A program made the position numbers and the translations under genes. This document shows positions 42,880 through 51,266 of a stretch of DNA of 64,000 nt, one piece after another. The DNA lies in NCBI RefSeq assembly GCF_025399895.1, contig NZ_JAODUA010000017.1, positions 1-64,000 of the forward strand, written 5' to 3'. Numbering within the stretch: position 1 is the stretch's first letter; the number at the start of each line of letters is the position of its first letter. Origin of the DNA: Streptomyces sp. ASQP_92 (GTDB lineage: Bacteria; Actinomycetota; Actinomycetes; Streptomycetales; Streptomycetaceae). Under the pieces are notes generated by a model, which made no database searches, was not told the origin of the DNA, and was given only the letters and a program-made list of their open reading frames with translations.

Positions 42880-43746
42880 GTGCACACCCCCCACCACAAG
42901 TCCACCGCACGTCGTACCAGGATCGCCGTCCGCGCCCTGCTCGGCACCGCTCTCCTCGCGGTCCCGGTCACGGCCTACGCCGCCGAGAACCCGGCCGCCC
43001 CGGCACAGGACAATGCGTCCGTGATCAATGCCGCCGCGACCGGGCTCGACGACCCGGCGAAGAAGGACATAGCCATGCAGCTCGTCTCCAGCGCGGAGAA
43101 CTCCTCGCTCGACTGGAAGGCGCAGTACAAGTACATCGAGGACATCAAGGACGGCCGCGGATACACCGCCGGCATCATCGGCTTCTGTTCGGGCACCGGC
43201 GACATGCTCGACCTGGTGAAGCTCTACACCTCCCGCAAGCCCGGCAACGTCCTCGCGAAGTACCTGCCGGCCCTGGAGAAGGTCAACGGCAGCGCCTCGC
43301 ACAAGGGGCTCGACCCGAACTTCACCAAGGACTGGAAGACCGCGGCCTCCGACTCCGCCTTCAAGCAGGCCCAGAACGACGAGCGGGACCGCGTCTACTT
43401 CAACCCCGCCGTCAAGCAGGGCAAGTCCGACGGGATCGGCACGCTCGGGCAGTTCATGTACTACGACGCCATCGTGATGCACGGCGACGGAAGCGACCCG
43501 ACCAGCTTCAGCTCCATCCGCAAGCGCGCCCTCGCCAAGGCCAAGCCCCCGTCGCAGGGCGGCAACGAGACGACGTACCTCAACGCCTTCCTCGATGCCC
43601 GGGTCTGGGCGATGCAGCAGGAGGAGGCGCACAGCGACACCAGCCGTGTCGACACCGAGCAGCGGGTCTTCCTGAAGAAGGGCAACCTCGACCTCGACAC
43701 CCCGCTCGACTGGAAGGTGTACGGCGACCCGTACCACATCGGTTAA
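42880..43746 (+). CDS. csn: Chitosanase, glycoside hydrolase family 46
   Basis: A 288-aa secreted enzyme that cleaves chitosan. A Tat/Sec-type signal with twin arginines (TARRTRIAVRALL) ends near AYA-AEN. The catalytic pair is Glu73 in SSAENSS and Asp91 in KDGRGYT, 18 residues apart exactly as Glu22/Asp40 in Streptomyces sp. N174 CsnN174. IGFCSGTGDML and LGQFMYYDAIVMHG are also conserved. GAGG lies before the GTG at 42880. The palindrome at 42826 and a terminator at 43759-43799 frame it as a single gene. Confidence 0.95.
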   Translation: MHTPHHKSTARRTRIAVRALLGTALLAVPVTAYAAENPAAPAQDNASVINAAATGLDDPAKKDIAMQLVSSAENSSLDWKAQYKYIEDIKDGRGYTAGIIGFCSGTGDMLDLVKLYTSRKPGNVLAKYLPALEKVNGSASHKGLDPNFTKDWKTAASDSAFKQAQNDERDRVYFNPAVKQGKSDGIGTLGQFMYYDAIVMHGDGSDPTSFSSIRKRALAKAKPPSQGGNETTYLNAFLDARVWAMQQEEAHSDTSRVDTEQRVFLKKGNLDLDTPLDWKVYGDPYHIG

Positions 43747-43758
43747 CAGCCCCACAGA

Positions 43759-43799
43759 AACGGGCGGGTACGGCGCGAGGGCTGCCGTATCCGCCCGTT
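43759..43799 (+). terminator. Terminator after the chitosanase gene
   Basis: A 16-bp stem with one G-T pair (43759-43774 with 43784-43799) and a 9-nt loop lies 13 nt after the stop. Confidence 0.8.
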
Positions 43800-43943
43800 C
43801 CGGTCCGTACCCGGCCGTTCCGGTCCCGACGACCCGGCCACGCGGACGAGTTGTCTCATTTCGCTTTACGGAACCTTTGCGGCCCGTATTCTCTCGTTCA
43901 CCAGATCATCACAAGTACCCCGATCGTCCGAGAGAGCCGCCGC

Positions 43944-44411
43944 ATGCGCATATCCAGCCCAGCCGTCCGCACTCTGCTCGTTTCCGGCATGCTCGGTGCG
44001 CTCGCCTTCACCACCGCCGGCTGCCAGGACGACACGGTCAAGCCGGCCAAGTCCACGGTCAGCAGCCCGGCCGCCACACCCACTCCGTCCGCCTCCCCCA
44101 CGCCGTCCGCCTCGGCCTCGCCCTCCGCGTCGCCGACGCCCGGCGCGAGCGAGAGCCCGACACAGGCCGCGAAGCCGACGCCTCCCCCGGCCACCAAGAA
44201 GCCCGCGGCGCCCAAGCCCCCGCCGAAGCCGAAGATGACGGCTCCGGTGGTGCCGCCTCCGATGGACGGCGGCGGGAACAACGGCGGCGGCAGCGTCTAC
44301 TACAAGAACTGCACCGCCGCCCGCGCCGCCGGAGTCACCCCGCTGCACCGCGGCGACCCGGGCTACGACTCCCACCTCGACCGGGACGGCGACGGCGTCG
44401 CCTGCGAGTGA
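43944..44411 (+). CDS. Lipoprotein with Excalibur calcium-binding domain
   Basis: A 155-aa surface lipoprotein. The signal peptide ends TTAGC (Cys27). A long Pro/Ser/Thr/Ala-rich linker (about 35-120) leads to a C-terminal Excalibur domain: YYKNCTAARAAGVTPLHRGDP, then DRDGDGVACE, with the paired Cys and the DxDxDG calcium loop. Such domains are found on extracellular nucleases and wall-associated proteins; here there is no enzyme domain. A very stable hairpin follows. Confidence 0.88.
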   Translation: MRISSPAVRTLLVSGMLGALAFTTAGCQDDTVKPAKSTVSSPAATPTPSASPTPSASASPSASPTPGASESPTQAAKPTPPPATKKPAAPKPPPKPKMTAPVVPPPMDGGGNNGGGSVYYKNCTAARAAGVTPLHRGDPGYDSHLDRDGDGVACE

Positions 44412-44431
44412 CCGGTCCGGGCGCCCGCCGG

Positions 44432-44479
44432 GACGTACGAGGGCCGCGACTCCCTGAGGAGTCGCGGCCCTCGTACGTC
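44432..44479. terminator. 22-bp perfect hairpin terminator
   Basis: The arms 44432-44453 and 44458-44479 pair perfectly over 22 bp with loop CTGA. It lies between the convergent Excalibur and NCS2 permease genes and should stop transcription from both. Confidence 0.9.
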
Positions 44480-44506
44480 AACCGGCGCCGCTGAACGGCG
44501 CGTTGG

Positions 44507-45916
44507 TCAGTGCAGGGCCACCGCCGGTTCGGCCGCGGCCAGGGCCTCGGTCTCCGTCTCGGCCCGCTGCTTGCCGAAGTGGTTGAAGGCCAGGTTGAGG
44601 ACGATGGCCACCACACAGCCGGTGGAGATCCCGGAGTCGAGGACGACCAGCATCTTGTCGGGGAAGGCGTGGTAGAAGTCCGGCTTGGCGATCGGTATCA
44701 GGCCGATGCCCACCGAGGCCGCCACGATCAGCGCGTTCTCGCCCCGCTCCAGGGCCGCGGTCGACAGGGTCTGGATGCCGCTCGCGGCGACCGAGCCGAA
44801 CAGCACGATGCCCGCGCCGCCGAGTACCGGCAGCGGTACGAGGGAGATCACCGAGGCCGCGACCGGACAGAGTCCGAGCACGATCAGGATGAGTCCGCCG
44901 GTCGCCACGACGAACCGGCTGCGCACCTTGGTCATCGCGACGAGCCCGATGTTCTGGGCGAAGGCGCTGGCCATGAACCCGTTGAAGAGGGTGCTGAGCA
45001 CGGATCCGAGGGTGTCGGCGCGCAGTCCGGCCGCGATCGTCTCCTGGTCGGCCGGGCGCTCGACGATCTTTCCGAGCGCCAGCATGTCGGCGGTGGACTC
45101 CGTCATGCAGACCAGCATCACGATGCACATCGAGACGATGGCGGCGACGTCGAACTGCGGGGCGCCGAAGTGGAACGGCGTCGGGAAACCGATGACGTCC
45201 GCGTCCTTGATGGCGTCCAGACTGGTCTTGCCCATCGGGATCGCGATGACCGAGCCGGCCACCAGACCGAGCAGGATCGCGATCTGCTGCATGAAGCCGC
45301 GCAGCAGTTTGCGCAGCACCAGCACGATGAGCAGGGTGATCCCGGCGAGCGCCAGATTGGAGAGCGAACCGTAGTCCGCGGCCTTCTCGTTGCCGCCCGA
45401 CGACCAGTTGAAGGCCACGGGGAGCAGCGAGACGCCTATCAGGGTGATCACGGTGCCCGTGACGACCGGCGGGAAGAAGCGGACCAGCTTGCCGAAGTAG
45501 GGGGCGGCCAGGAAGCCGAGCAGTCCGGCGACGATGATCCCGCCGAGGATGACGGGGATGGCGTCGGTGCCGTGCTCCTTGCCGATGGCGATCATCGGGG
45601 TGACCCCGGCGAACGAAACCCCGTTCACAAAGGGCAACTTGGCGCCGATCCGCCAGATTCCGAGGGTCTGAAGGAGAGTGGCGAGACCTGCGGTGAACAG
45701 GCTCGCGGCGACCAGGAAGGCGGTCTCCTTGGTGCCGAGCCCCACAGCGGGGCCGACGATCATGGGCGGGGCCACCACACCCGCGTACATCGCGGCCACA
45801 TGCTGAAGGCCACTGGTGAACATTTTCAGCGGGGGGAGCGTCTCGTCGACCGGGTGCTTCTCGCCGGTCTGGGCGGGGTTGACTGCGAAGTTGCGAAACC
45901 TGGGCTGTGCGGCCAC
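44507..45916 (-). CDS. NCS2-family nucleobase:cation symporter (xanthine/uracil permease type)
   Basis: A 469-aa permease with about 14 helices. NCS2 hallmarks are HVAAMYAGVVAPPMIVGPAVGL near the start, QTLGIW, TVITLIGVSLLPVAF, the signature QNIGLVAMTKVRSR, and a TM8-region MTESTADMLALG. Its position near urate and 8-oxoguanine genes suggests purine uptake. The start is the GTG at 45916 (MAAQPRFRNF). A second, related permease lies at 47842-49242. Confidence 0.92.
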   Translation of the reverse strand: MAAQPRFRNFAVNPAQTGEKHPVDETLPPLKMFTSGLQHVAAMYAGVVAPPMIVGPAVGLGTKETAFLVAASLFTAGLATLLQTLGIWRIGAKLPFVNGVSFAGVTPMIAIGKEHGTDAIPVILGGIIVAGLLGFLAAPYFGKLVRFFPPVVTGTVITLIGVSLLPVAFNWSSGGNEKAADYGSLSNLALAGITLLIVLVLRKLLRGFMQQIAILLGLVAGSVIAIPMGKTSLDAIKDADVIGFPTPFHFGAPQFDVAAIVSMCIVMLVCMTESTADMLALGKIVERPADQETIAAGLRADTLGSVLSTLFNGFMASAFAQNIGLVAMTKVRSRFVVATGGLILIVLGLCPVAASVISLVPLPVLGGAGIVLFGSVAASGIQTLSTAALERGENALIVAASVGIGLIPIAKPDFYHAFPDKMLVVLDSGISTGCVVAIVLNLAFNHFGKQRAETETEALAAAEPAVALH

Positions 45917-46070
45917 GGCGGTTCCTCCGGTCGGTTACACGTCGGCGGTGGACGCGGGTGTCATGGAGGTGGTGCGGTGTGGTGCGTTGAGCAGCGGAAA
46001 CAGGTGGTGCGGGCAGGACGAACGGCAGCCCGACGGGCGGGCGGTGCGCTGCGGTGCCGAGCGGCATGGG

Positions 46071-46183
46071 GTGGCGCCGAACGGTCGCGGGGTGGTGCGG
46101 ACAGCGGGCGGTGCGGGACGGTGCGGCAGGCGGGTGGCGCCGAACGGTCGCGGGGGCGCTGCGGACAGCGGGGGGGTGCGGGA
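46071..46183. repeat. Two ~48-bp imperfect direct repeats
   Basis: Copies start GTGGCGCCGAACGGTCGCGG at 46071 and 46134 (63 bp apart) and both continue through GCGGACAGCGGG to GGTGCGGGA. GGTGCGG and GGTGCG also recur singly at 45960-46040. No protein frame explains them. Confidence 0.7.
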
Positions 46184-46286
46184 AGCGCGCTTTTGGTGCG
46201 GCTGGTCTTTCGCGACGGCGGTGACGCGGTCGGCGCGTTTCGCGTCAACGCGCCTGGTGCGGTTGGCAGTTGGGACGGTTCACTGT

Positions 46287-46325
46287 TCCGGGGGGTGCGT
46301 ACGTCCTTGTAGTACGCACCCCCCG
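46287..46325. terminator. Terminator after the 8-oxoguanine deaminase gene
   Basis: A perfect 15-bp stem (46287-46301 with 46311-46325), loop 9 nt, lies about 76 nt beyond the deaminase stop on the minus strand. Confidence 0.75.
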
Positions 46326-46401
46326 GCCCAGCTGCCGCGGACCCCGCTCGGGTCCACGGCGACCGGCCGAGGGCCGTCCCCCTCGGCCGGACTCCTTGGG
46401 G

Positions 46402-47793
46402 TCAGGCCTGCGCGGCGATCCGGGCGAGGCGCTGGGCCTCTTCGCGGGTCGCCACCGCGATGGCGTCCTCGTCGACCGTGGTGAGACGGTTGTTCTCGAC
46501 GATCTGCTTGCCGTTCACGAACGAGGCGGTGACCGGGGCCGCCGCGCCGAAGACCAGCGCGGTGACCGGGTCGGCGATGGAGGCGTGGGCGAGGGTGTCC
46601 AGCTTCCACAGCACGAAGTCGGCGAGCTTACCGGCCTCCAGCGAACCGATCTGGTCGGCGCGGCCGAGCACCTGGGCGCCGCCGTAGGTGCCCAGGCGCA
46701 GGGCCTGCCGGGCGTTGAGGGCGGCCTCGCGGTGCTGGGCGTTGAGGCGGTTGATGAGCAGGGCGTTGCGCAGCTCGGTGTGCAACTCGCCCGACTCGTT
46801 GGAGGCGGTGCCGTCGACACCGAGGCCGACCGGGACGCCCGCCTTCAGCATGTCCGGGACGCGGGCGATGCCCGCGGCGAGGCGCGCGTTGGAGGACGGG
46901 CAGTGGGCGACGCCGGTGCCGGTGCGGGCGAAGGCGGCGATGTCGGAGTCGTTCATGTGGACGCAGTGCGCCATCCACACGTCGTTGCCGAGCCAGCCGG
47001 TCGACTCGAAGTAGTCGGTGGGGCCCATGCCGAACAGCTCCTTGCAGAACTGCTCCTCCTCGACGGTCTCCGAGCCGTGGGTGTGCAGCCGTACGCCCTT
47101 GGCGCGGGCCAACTCGGCGCCCTGCTTCATGAGTTCGGTGGAGACCGAGAACGGCGAGCAGGGTGCGACGGCGACCTGGGTCATCGAGTCGAAGGTGGCG
47201 TCGTGGAAGCGGTCCACGGTCTCGGCGGTCGAGGAGAGCGCGCCGTCGAGGGTCTCGACGGCGAAGTCCGGCGGCAGCCCGCCGTCCTTGACGCTGCGGT
47301 CCATCGAGCCGCGGGCCAGCGTGAAGCGCACGCCCATCTCGGAGGCGGCGCCGATGATCGCGCCGGACAGGTCACCGGAGTTGCGCGGGTACACGTAGTG
47401 GTGGTCCATCGCGGTGGTGACGCCGCCGCGGGCCATCATCGCGAGCGAGCCCTGGGCGGCGACGCGCCCCATCTGCTCGTCGATGCGCGCCCACGTCGGG
47501 TACAGGGCGACCAGCCAGTTGAAGAGGTTGTGATCGGTGGCCAGGCCACGCGTGATCCACTGGTAGAAGTGGTGGTGCGTGTTGATCAGGCCGGGAGTGA
47601 CCAGGTGGCCGGTGCCGTCGATACGGCGGACCACGTTCGTAAGACCCTTCGGGGCCTGGCCGGCTCCGATCGACTCGATCTTGTTGTCGGCGACGACCAG
47701 GTAGCCGGAGGCGTACTCGGTGTCGTTCGCGTCCACGGTGGCGATCGCACAGTTCTCGATGACGATGCGCTGGGGGGCTGCCGAAGGTGCCAT
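46402..47793 (-). CDS. 8-oxoguanine deaminase (amidohydrolase family)
   Basis: A 463-aa amidohydrolase. Metal-binding motifs are NTHHHFYQW (71-79), HTHGSE mid-chain, HCVHMND and the catalytic Asp in GLGVDGTASNE. This motif set, length and the neighbouring urate genes fit 8-oxoguanine deaminase, which converts 8-oxoguanine to urate; guanine deaminase or AtzB-like activity is possible. I chose ATG 47793 (MAPSAAP), preceded by GAAGGAAG, over an upstream ATG at 47832. It lies 48 nt downstream of the permease gene and is probably in its operon. Confidence 0.85.
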   Translation of the reverse strand: MAPSAAPQRIVIENCAIATVDANDTEYASGYLVVADNKIESIGAGQAPKGLTNVVRRIDGTGHLVTPGLINTHHHFYQWITRGLATDHNLFNWLVALYPTWARIDEQMGRVAAQGSLAMMARGGVTTAMDHHYVYPRNSGDLSGAIIGAASEMGVRFTLARGSMDRSVKDGGLPPDFAVETLDGALSSTAETVDRFHDATFDSMTQVAVAPCSPFSVSTELMKQGAELARAKGVRLHTHGSETVEEEQFCKELFGMGPTDYFESTGWLGNDVWMAHCVHMNDSDIAAFARTGTGVAHCPSSNARLAAGIARVPDMLKAGVPVGLGVDGTASNESGELHTELRNALLINRLNAQHREAALNARQALRLGTYGGAQVLGRADQIGSLEAGKLADFVLWKLDTLAHASIADPVTALVFGAAAPVTASFVNGKQIVENNRLTTVDEDAIAVATREEAQRLARIAAQA

Positions 47794-47841
47794 GGTGCTT
47801 CCTTCTTCGATCAGTGGCGGCTGTTTGGGCACGGCAGGACC

Positions 47842-49242
47842 CTACGAGGATTTGAGTACCGGGGCGGTGACGCTGCTCCGGGTGCCGAGATGGTGGAAGA
47901 AAAGGTTGAGCAGAACCGCGGTGAGCGCTCCCGCGCTGATGCCGGACCCGAGCACGGTCTGTGCCCAGGCGGGGAAGCCGGCGTAGAAGGTGGGCGCGGC
48001 GAGCGGGATGATGCCCGCTCCGAGCGCCACGGCCACCAGGATGATGTTGGAGCTGTCGTCGAGCCCGGCCTCGGAGAGCGTGCGGATGCCGCTCACCGCG
48101 ATCGAGCCGAACAGGACGATTCCGGCGCCGCCGAGGACGGGCATCGGGACCAGCGAGACGACCGCGCCGAGCACCGGGAAGGCGCCGAGGACGAGCAGGG
48201 CGCCGCCCGCGACGGCGACAACGTACCTGCTGCGTACGCGAGTCAGGGAGACGACGCCCACGTTCTGCGCGAAGGCGCTGGTGGGGAAACCGCCGAAGAC
48301 GGGCCCGAGCAGGGTGGCGATGCCGTCGGTGCGCAGTCCCCGGGCGATGGTGCGCCCGTCGGTGCGGCGCTCGCAGATCTCGCCGATGGCCAGCATGCCG
48401 GCGCTCGACTCGGTCATCAGGACCAGCATCACGATGCACAGCGACAGGACGGCGGCCGGGTGGAACTCGGGCGCGCCGAAGGAGAAGGGTGTCGGCAGGG
48501 CGGCGACGGGCGCGGACTCCATCGCGGAGAAGTCGGCCATGCCGAACGGGATCGCCGCGAGCGTGCCGGTCAACAGGCCCAGCAGCAGGGCGACTTGACG
48601 CAGGAAACCGCGGCCGAAGCGCTGGAAGAGCAGGATCACGACGAGCGTGAAGGCGGCGAGCGCGAGGTTCTTCATGGCCCCGAAGTCGGCGGCGCTCTTG
48701 TCGCCGCCCTGGGCCCAGGACACGGGTACGGGCATCAGCGTGACGCCGATGAGCGTGATCACGACACCGGTCACCAGCGGCGGGAAGAAGCGCAGCAGCC
48801 GTCCGAAGAAGGGGCCGACCAGGAGGCAGAAGACTCCGGCGACCATCACCGCGCCGTAGATGGCGGGGAGTTGGTGGCCCGGGGCGCTGGTCTCGGCGAT
48901 CGCGAGCATGGGCGCGATGCCGGCCGAGGAGGCGGCGTTGACGAACGGGAGCCGGTTTCCGGCGAGGTTCGCGACGCCCAGGGTCTGCAGGACGGTGGCG
49001 AGCCCGGCGATGAGCAGACTGGCCGCGATCAGCCGGGTCTGTCCCGCGGTGTCCAGGCCGACGGCCTGGCCGATGATGAGCGGAGGGGTGACGACGCCCG
49101 CGTACATGGCGGCGATGTGCTGGAGCGCGGCGGGGACGAGCCGCGAGGCGGGAAGCTTTTCGTCCACCGGGTGCACGGCACCTTCGGGTGGGGTGGGACA
49201 TGGGCCGTCGGTGGGTGCCGGCCCCAATGCGGGCTGTGCCAT
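47842..49242 (-). CDS. NCS2-family purine permease (urate/xanthine type)
   Basis: A 466-aa permease homologous to the one at 44507-45916. Conserved motifs include LQHIAAMYAGVVTPPLIIGQ, QNVGVVSLTRVRSRYVV and MTESSAGMLAIGE. The transporter branch resembles urate/xanthine symporters (UacT/PucJ-like). It lies between urate oxidase (upstream, same strand) and 8-oxoguanine deaminase, so import of urate or xanthine is likely. Confidence 0.92.
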   Translation of the reverse strand: MAQPALGPAPTDGPCPTPPEGAVHPVDEKLPASRLVPAALQHIAAMYAGVVTPPLIIGQAVGLDTAGQTRLIAASLLIAGLATVLQTLGVANLAGNRLPFVNAASSAGIAPMLAIAETSAPGHQLPAIYGAVMVAGVFCLLVGPFFGRLLRFFPPLVTGVVITLIGVTLMPVPVSWAQGGDKSAADFGAMKNLALAAFTLVVILLFQRFGRGFLRQVALLLGLLTGTLAAIPFGMADFSAMESAPVAALPTPFSFGAPEFHPAAVLSLCIVMLVLMTESSAGMLAIGEICERRTDGRTIARGLRTDGIATLLGPVFGGFPTSAFAQNVGVVSLTRVRSRYVVAVAGGALLVLGAFPVLGAVVSLVPMPVLGGAGIVLFGSIAVSGIRTLSEAGLDDSSNIILVAVALGAGIIPLAAPTFYAGFPAWAQTVLGSGISAGALTAVLLNLFFHHLGTRSSVTAPVLKSS

Positions 49243-49265
49243 GGGAGTGCCTCCGGTCTGACCCG

Positions 49266-49295
49266 GCCCCCGCCCGACTGCGGGCGGGCGGGGGC
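49266..49295. terminator. Hairpin between urate oxidase and permease genes
   Basis: An 11-bp stem (49266-49276 with 49285-49295) with an 8-nt loop lies in the 68-nt gap. It may lower downstream expression rather than end the operon. Confidence 0.55.
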
Positions 49296-49310
49296 GGGCT
49301 CAGTGCCGCG

Positions 49311-50234
49311 TCAGAGGTTGGTCATGTCGACCGGGATCTGCGGCTCGGCCCCGTCACGCAGGACGGTGCCTTCGATCAGACCGTACGGACGGTCGGCCGC
49401 GAAGTAGACCTCGTTGTCGTTCTTGAGCCCGAACGGCTCGAGGTCCACCAGGAAGTGGTGGCTGTTCGGCAGCGAGAAGCGAACCTCGTCGATCTCGGAC
49501 CGGCTGTTGATGATGCGCGAACCCATCTGGTACAGGGTCTGCTGGAGCGAGAGGGAGTACGTCTCGGCGAAGGCCTGGAGCATGTGCTTGCGCACCTGCT
49601 CGTAGGACTTCTCCCAGTTCGGCGCCTTCTGCTCGTCGTCGGTCCAGTTGAACCGCCAGCGGGCGGAGACACTCGTCGCCAGGATGCGGTCGTAGGCCTC
49701 CTGGAGCGTCGTGTACTTGTCCTTGACGTAGCCCCAGAACTCGGAGTTCGTCGAGTTCATCACCGTCAGGTCCTTGAGGCCGGAGATGACCTCCCACTTC
49801 TCACCGTCGTAGGTGATCTGGGTGACCCGGGTCTCCTGGCCCTTGCGGGCGAAGGAGTGCTTGACGTCGTCGGAGCCGATGAACTTCGAGTTGGCCTCGG
49901 AGGTCTCGATGCGCTCCCAGGCGTACTCCTCGATCCGGATCCGCGCGATCTTGATCGGCTCCTGCGAGGTCACGAAGTGGCGCGCGAGGTGGATGCCGAA
50001 CTGCTCGGCGGACTCGATGCCGTACTCCTTGGCGAACGCGAACACCGTGTTCTTGGTGGTGTCGGTCGGGAGCACGTTGGCGTTGGAGCCGGAGTAGTGC
50101 ACGTCCTCCATGTCGCCGGAGAGGGCGACCGAGACGTTCAGGTCCTTGATGTGGTGCGTGTCGCCGTCCCGCGTGATCTTGACGACGCGGTTCTCTGCTT
50201 TGCCGTACTGGTTCTGGCCGAGAATCGTGGGCAT
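49311..50234 (-). CDS. uox: Urate oxidase (factor-independent urate hydroxylase)
   Basis: A 307-aa cofactor-free enzyme that oxidises urate to 5-hydroxyisourate. It has the two tunnelling-fold domains and motifs LPTDTTKNTVFAFAKEYGIE with the conserved Lys/Thr pair, VTSQEPIKIARIRIEEYAW, MNSTNSEFWGY, RFNWTDDEQKAPNW and LPNSHHFLVDLEPFGLKNDN. The ATG at 50234 is 5 nt after the hydrolase stop (50240), in an OHCU decarboxylase-uraH-uox operon. It acts in the cytosol. Confidence 0.97.
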   Translation of the reverse strand: MPTILGQNQYGKAENRVVKITRDGDTHHIKDLNVSVALSGDMEDVHYSGSNANVLPTDTTKNTVFAFAKEYGIESAEQFGIHLARHFVTSQEPIKIARIRIEEYAWERIETSEANSKFIGSDDVKHSFARKGQETRVTQITYDGEKWEVISGLKDLTVMNSTNSEFWGYVKDKYTTLQEAYDRILATSVSARWRFNWTDDEQKAPNWEKSYEQVRKHMLQAFAETYSLSLQQTLYQMGSRIINSRSEIDEVRFSLPNSHHFLVDLEPFGLKNDNEVYFAADRPYGLIEGTVLRDGAEPQIPVDMTNL

Positions 50235-50239
50235 GTCTG

Positions 50240-50629
50240 CTAGCTCCCTCGGTAAACGGAGTAGCCGAACGGGTTGAGCAGCAGCGGTACGTGATAGTGC
50301 TCGCCCGGGTTGACGGCGAAAGTGATCGCCACCTCCGGGAAGAACGCACCGCTGTCCCTTACGCGGGGGGCGTCCTGCTGCGCCTCGGCTTGCTTCTTGG
50401 AGAAGTACGTCTCGACCTCGAAGTCGAGTCGTACGTGGGTGGTGCCTTCCGGCAGGGCCGGCAGGTCCTTGCAACGCCCGTCCGCGTCGGTCGCGGAACC
50501 GCCGAGCGCGGTCCACTCGGCGCCGGAGCCCGAGCGGGCCGCGAGCGAGATGGCGACGCCCTCGGCGGGGCGCCCGATGCTGGTGTCCAGGATGTGCGTG
50601 GACACCGAGGCGGTGGTGGCGGTGCTCAT
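50240..50629 (-). CDS. uraH: 5-hydroxyisourate hydrolase
   Basis: A 129-aa transthyretin-like enzyme converting 5-hydroxyisourate to OHCU. Active-site motifs are THILDTSIGRPA at the N-terminus (His), the Arg region near TTHVRLDFEVETYF, HYHVPLLLNPFGYS and the C-terminal tetrapeptide YRGS. Its ATG shares one nucleotide with the upstream OHCU decarboxylase stop (50629). It acts between urate oxidase and the decarboxylase in the pathway. Confidence 0.97.
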   Translation of the reverse strand: MSTATTASVSTHILDTSIGRPAEGVAISLAARSGSGAEWTALGGSATDADGRCKDLPALPEGTTHVRLDFEVETYFSKKQAEAQQDAPRVRDSGAFFPEVAITFAVNPGEHYHVPLLLNPFGYSVYRGS

Positions 50630-51141
50630 CAGTCCTTGTCCTCTTCTACGAGCCGGGTCAGCCGGATTCGGTTGATCTTCCCGAGTTCGGTGCGCACGAT
50701 CTCGCGCTCCTCCTCGGAGGTGTTGCCGATCCGGGTCTTCACCGCGTCGCGCATCTGCTCACCGGTGGCACCGGTCGCGCAGATCAGGAAGACATGTCCG
50801 AACTTCTCCTGGTAGGCCAGGTTCAGTTCGAGCAGCTCGGCCTTGAGGGACTCGGAGGCCCCGGCCATGCCGCGCTGTTCACGTGCGGAGGTGGGGTCGC
50901 CGGGCTTCGGCCGGCCGATCGGCGGGTGCCCGGCCATCGCCTCTTGAAGGTCCTTCACGTCCAGCTCGGCCAGAGCGGCGTCACTGGCGGCGAAAAGGTC
51001 CTCTGCGGTGGCGTACGGGCGCTGGGCGAGCAGCTTGCTCCCCCACGCCGAACTGGCGCACACCTCGTGGAGCGCGGCGAGTGCCGCACTGTCCGGGGAG
51101 GTGTTGAACCGGGCGAGGCCCGGCGTCGAAGTCGAAGTCAC
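50629..51141 (-). CDS. uraD: OHCU decarboxylase
   Basis: About 170 aa from a GTG at 51141 preceded by ACGGAGG. It makes S-allantoin from 2-oxo-4-hydroxy-4-carboxy-5-ureidoimidazoline. Conserved parts include a hydrophobic start (FNTSPDSAALAALHEVCAS), the active-site HPPIG at 72-76 (usually HPRIG), and the LELNLAYQEKFGHVFLICATG stretch. It is the first gene of the urate operon, 64 nt downstream of the AllR-type box. A GTG or ATG farther upstream would place the start before the predicted transcription start. Confidence 0.92.
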   Translation of the reverse strand: MTSTSTPGLARFNTSPDSAALAALHEVCASSAWGSKLLAQRPYATAEDLFAASDAALAELDVKDLQEAMAGHPPIGRPKPGDPTSAREQRGMAGASESLKAELLELNLAYQEKFGHVFLICATGATGEQMRDAVKTRIGNTSEEEREIVRTELGKINRIRLTRLVEEDKD

Positions 51142-51180
51142 GGCGGCCTCCGTGGCCTTGGTGCTGAACGGGCTGCGGAT

Positions 51181-51221
51181 AGCTAACGCCCTGAGAAACA
51201 TCCCGTCAACACTTTGTTGAA
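51181..51221 (-). promoter_or_regulatory. AllR-type operator and promoter of the urate operon
   Basis: On the + strand the box is GTCAAC-ACTTT-GTTGAA (51205-51221), one change from the allantoinase palindrome. On the minus strand its gene-proximal half forms -35 TTGACG (51209-51204), 17 nt from -10 TTAGCT (51186-51181). Transcription should begin about 40 nt before the OHCU decarboxylase GTG. Confidence 0.75.
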
Positions 51222-51237
51222 AACTTGGGGTGACAAA

Positions 51238-51266
51238 AACCGCCGCCCGGTGTCCGGACGGCGGTT
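51238..51266 (-). terminator. Terminator upstream of the urate operon promoter
   Basis: A 13-bp stem with one mismatch (51238-51250 with 51254-51266) and loop TGT is followed on the minus strand by TTTTTG. It would block read-through from the accessory island into the urate operon. Confidence 0.7.

Larger units (their letters stand above)
45917..46401. other. 485-nt non-coding region between purine genes
   Basis: No supported gene. It contains the GGTGCGG-rich imperfect direct repeats at 46071-46183 and the hairpin at 46287-46325 after the deaminase gene. The NCS2 permease promoter must lie just above 45916, but I see no AllR-type box there. Confidence 0.6.

Noticed and set aside
46270..49407. 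A 1045-codon frame on the + strand
   Set aside because: It is the antisense shadow of the deaminase and permease genes; its translation is Gly/Asp/Val/Arg-rich with no domain.
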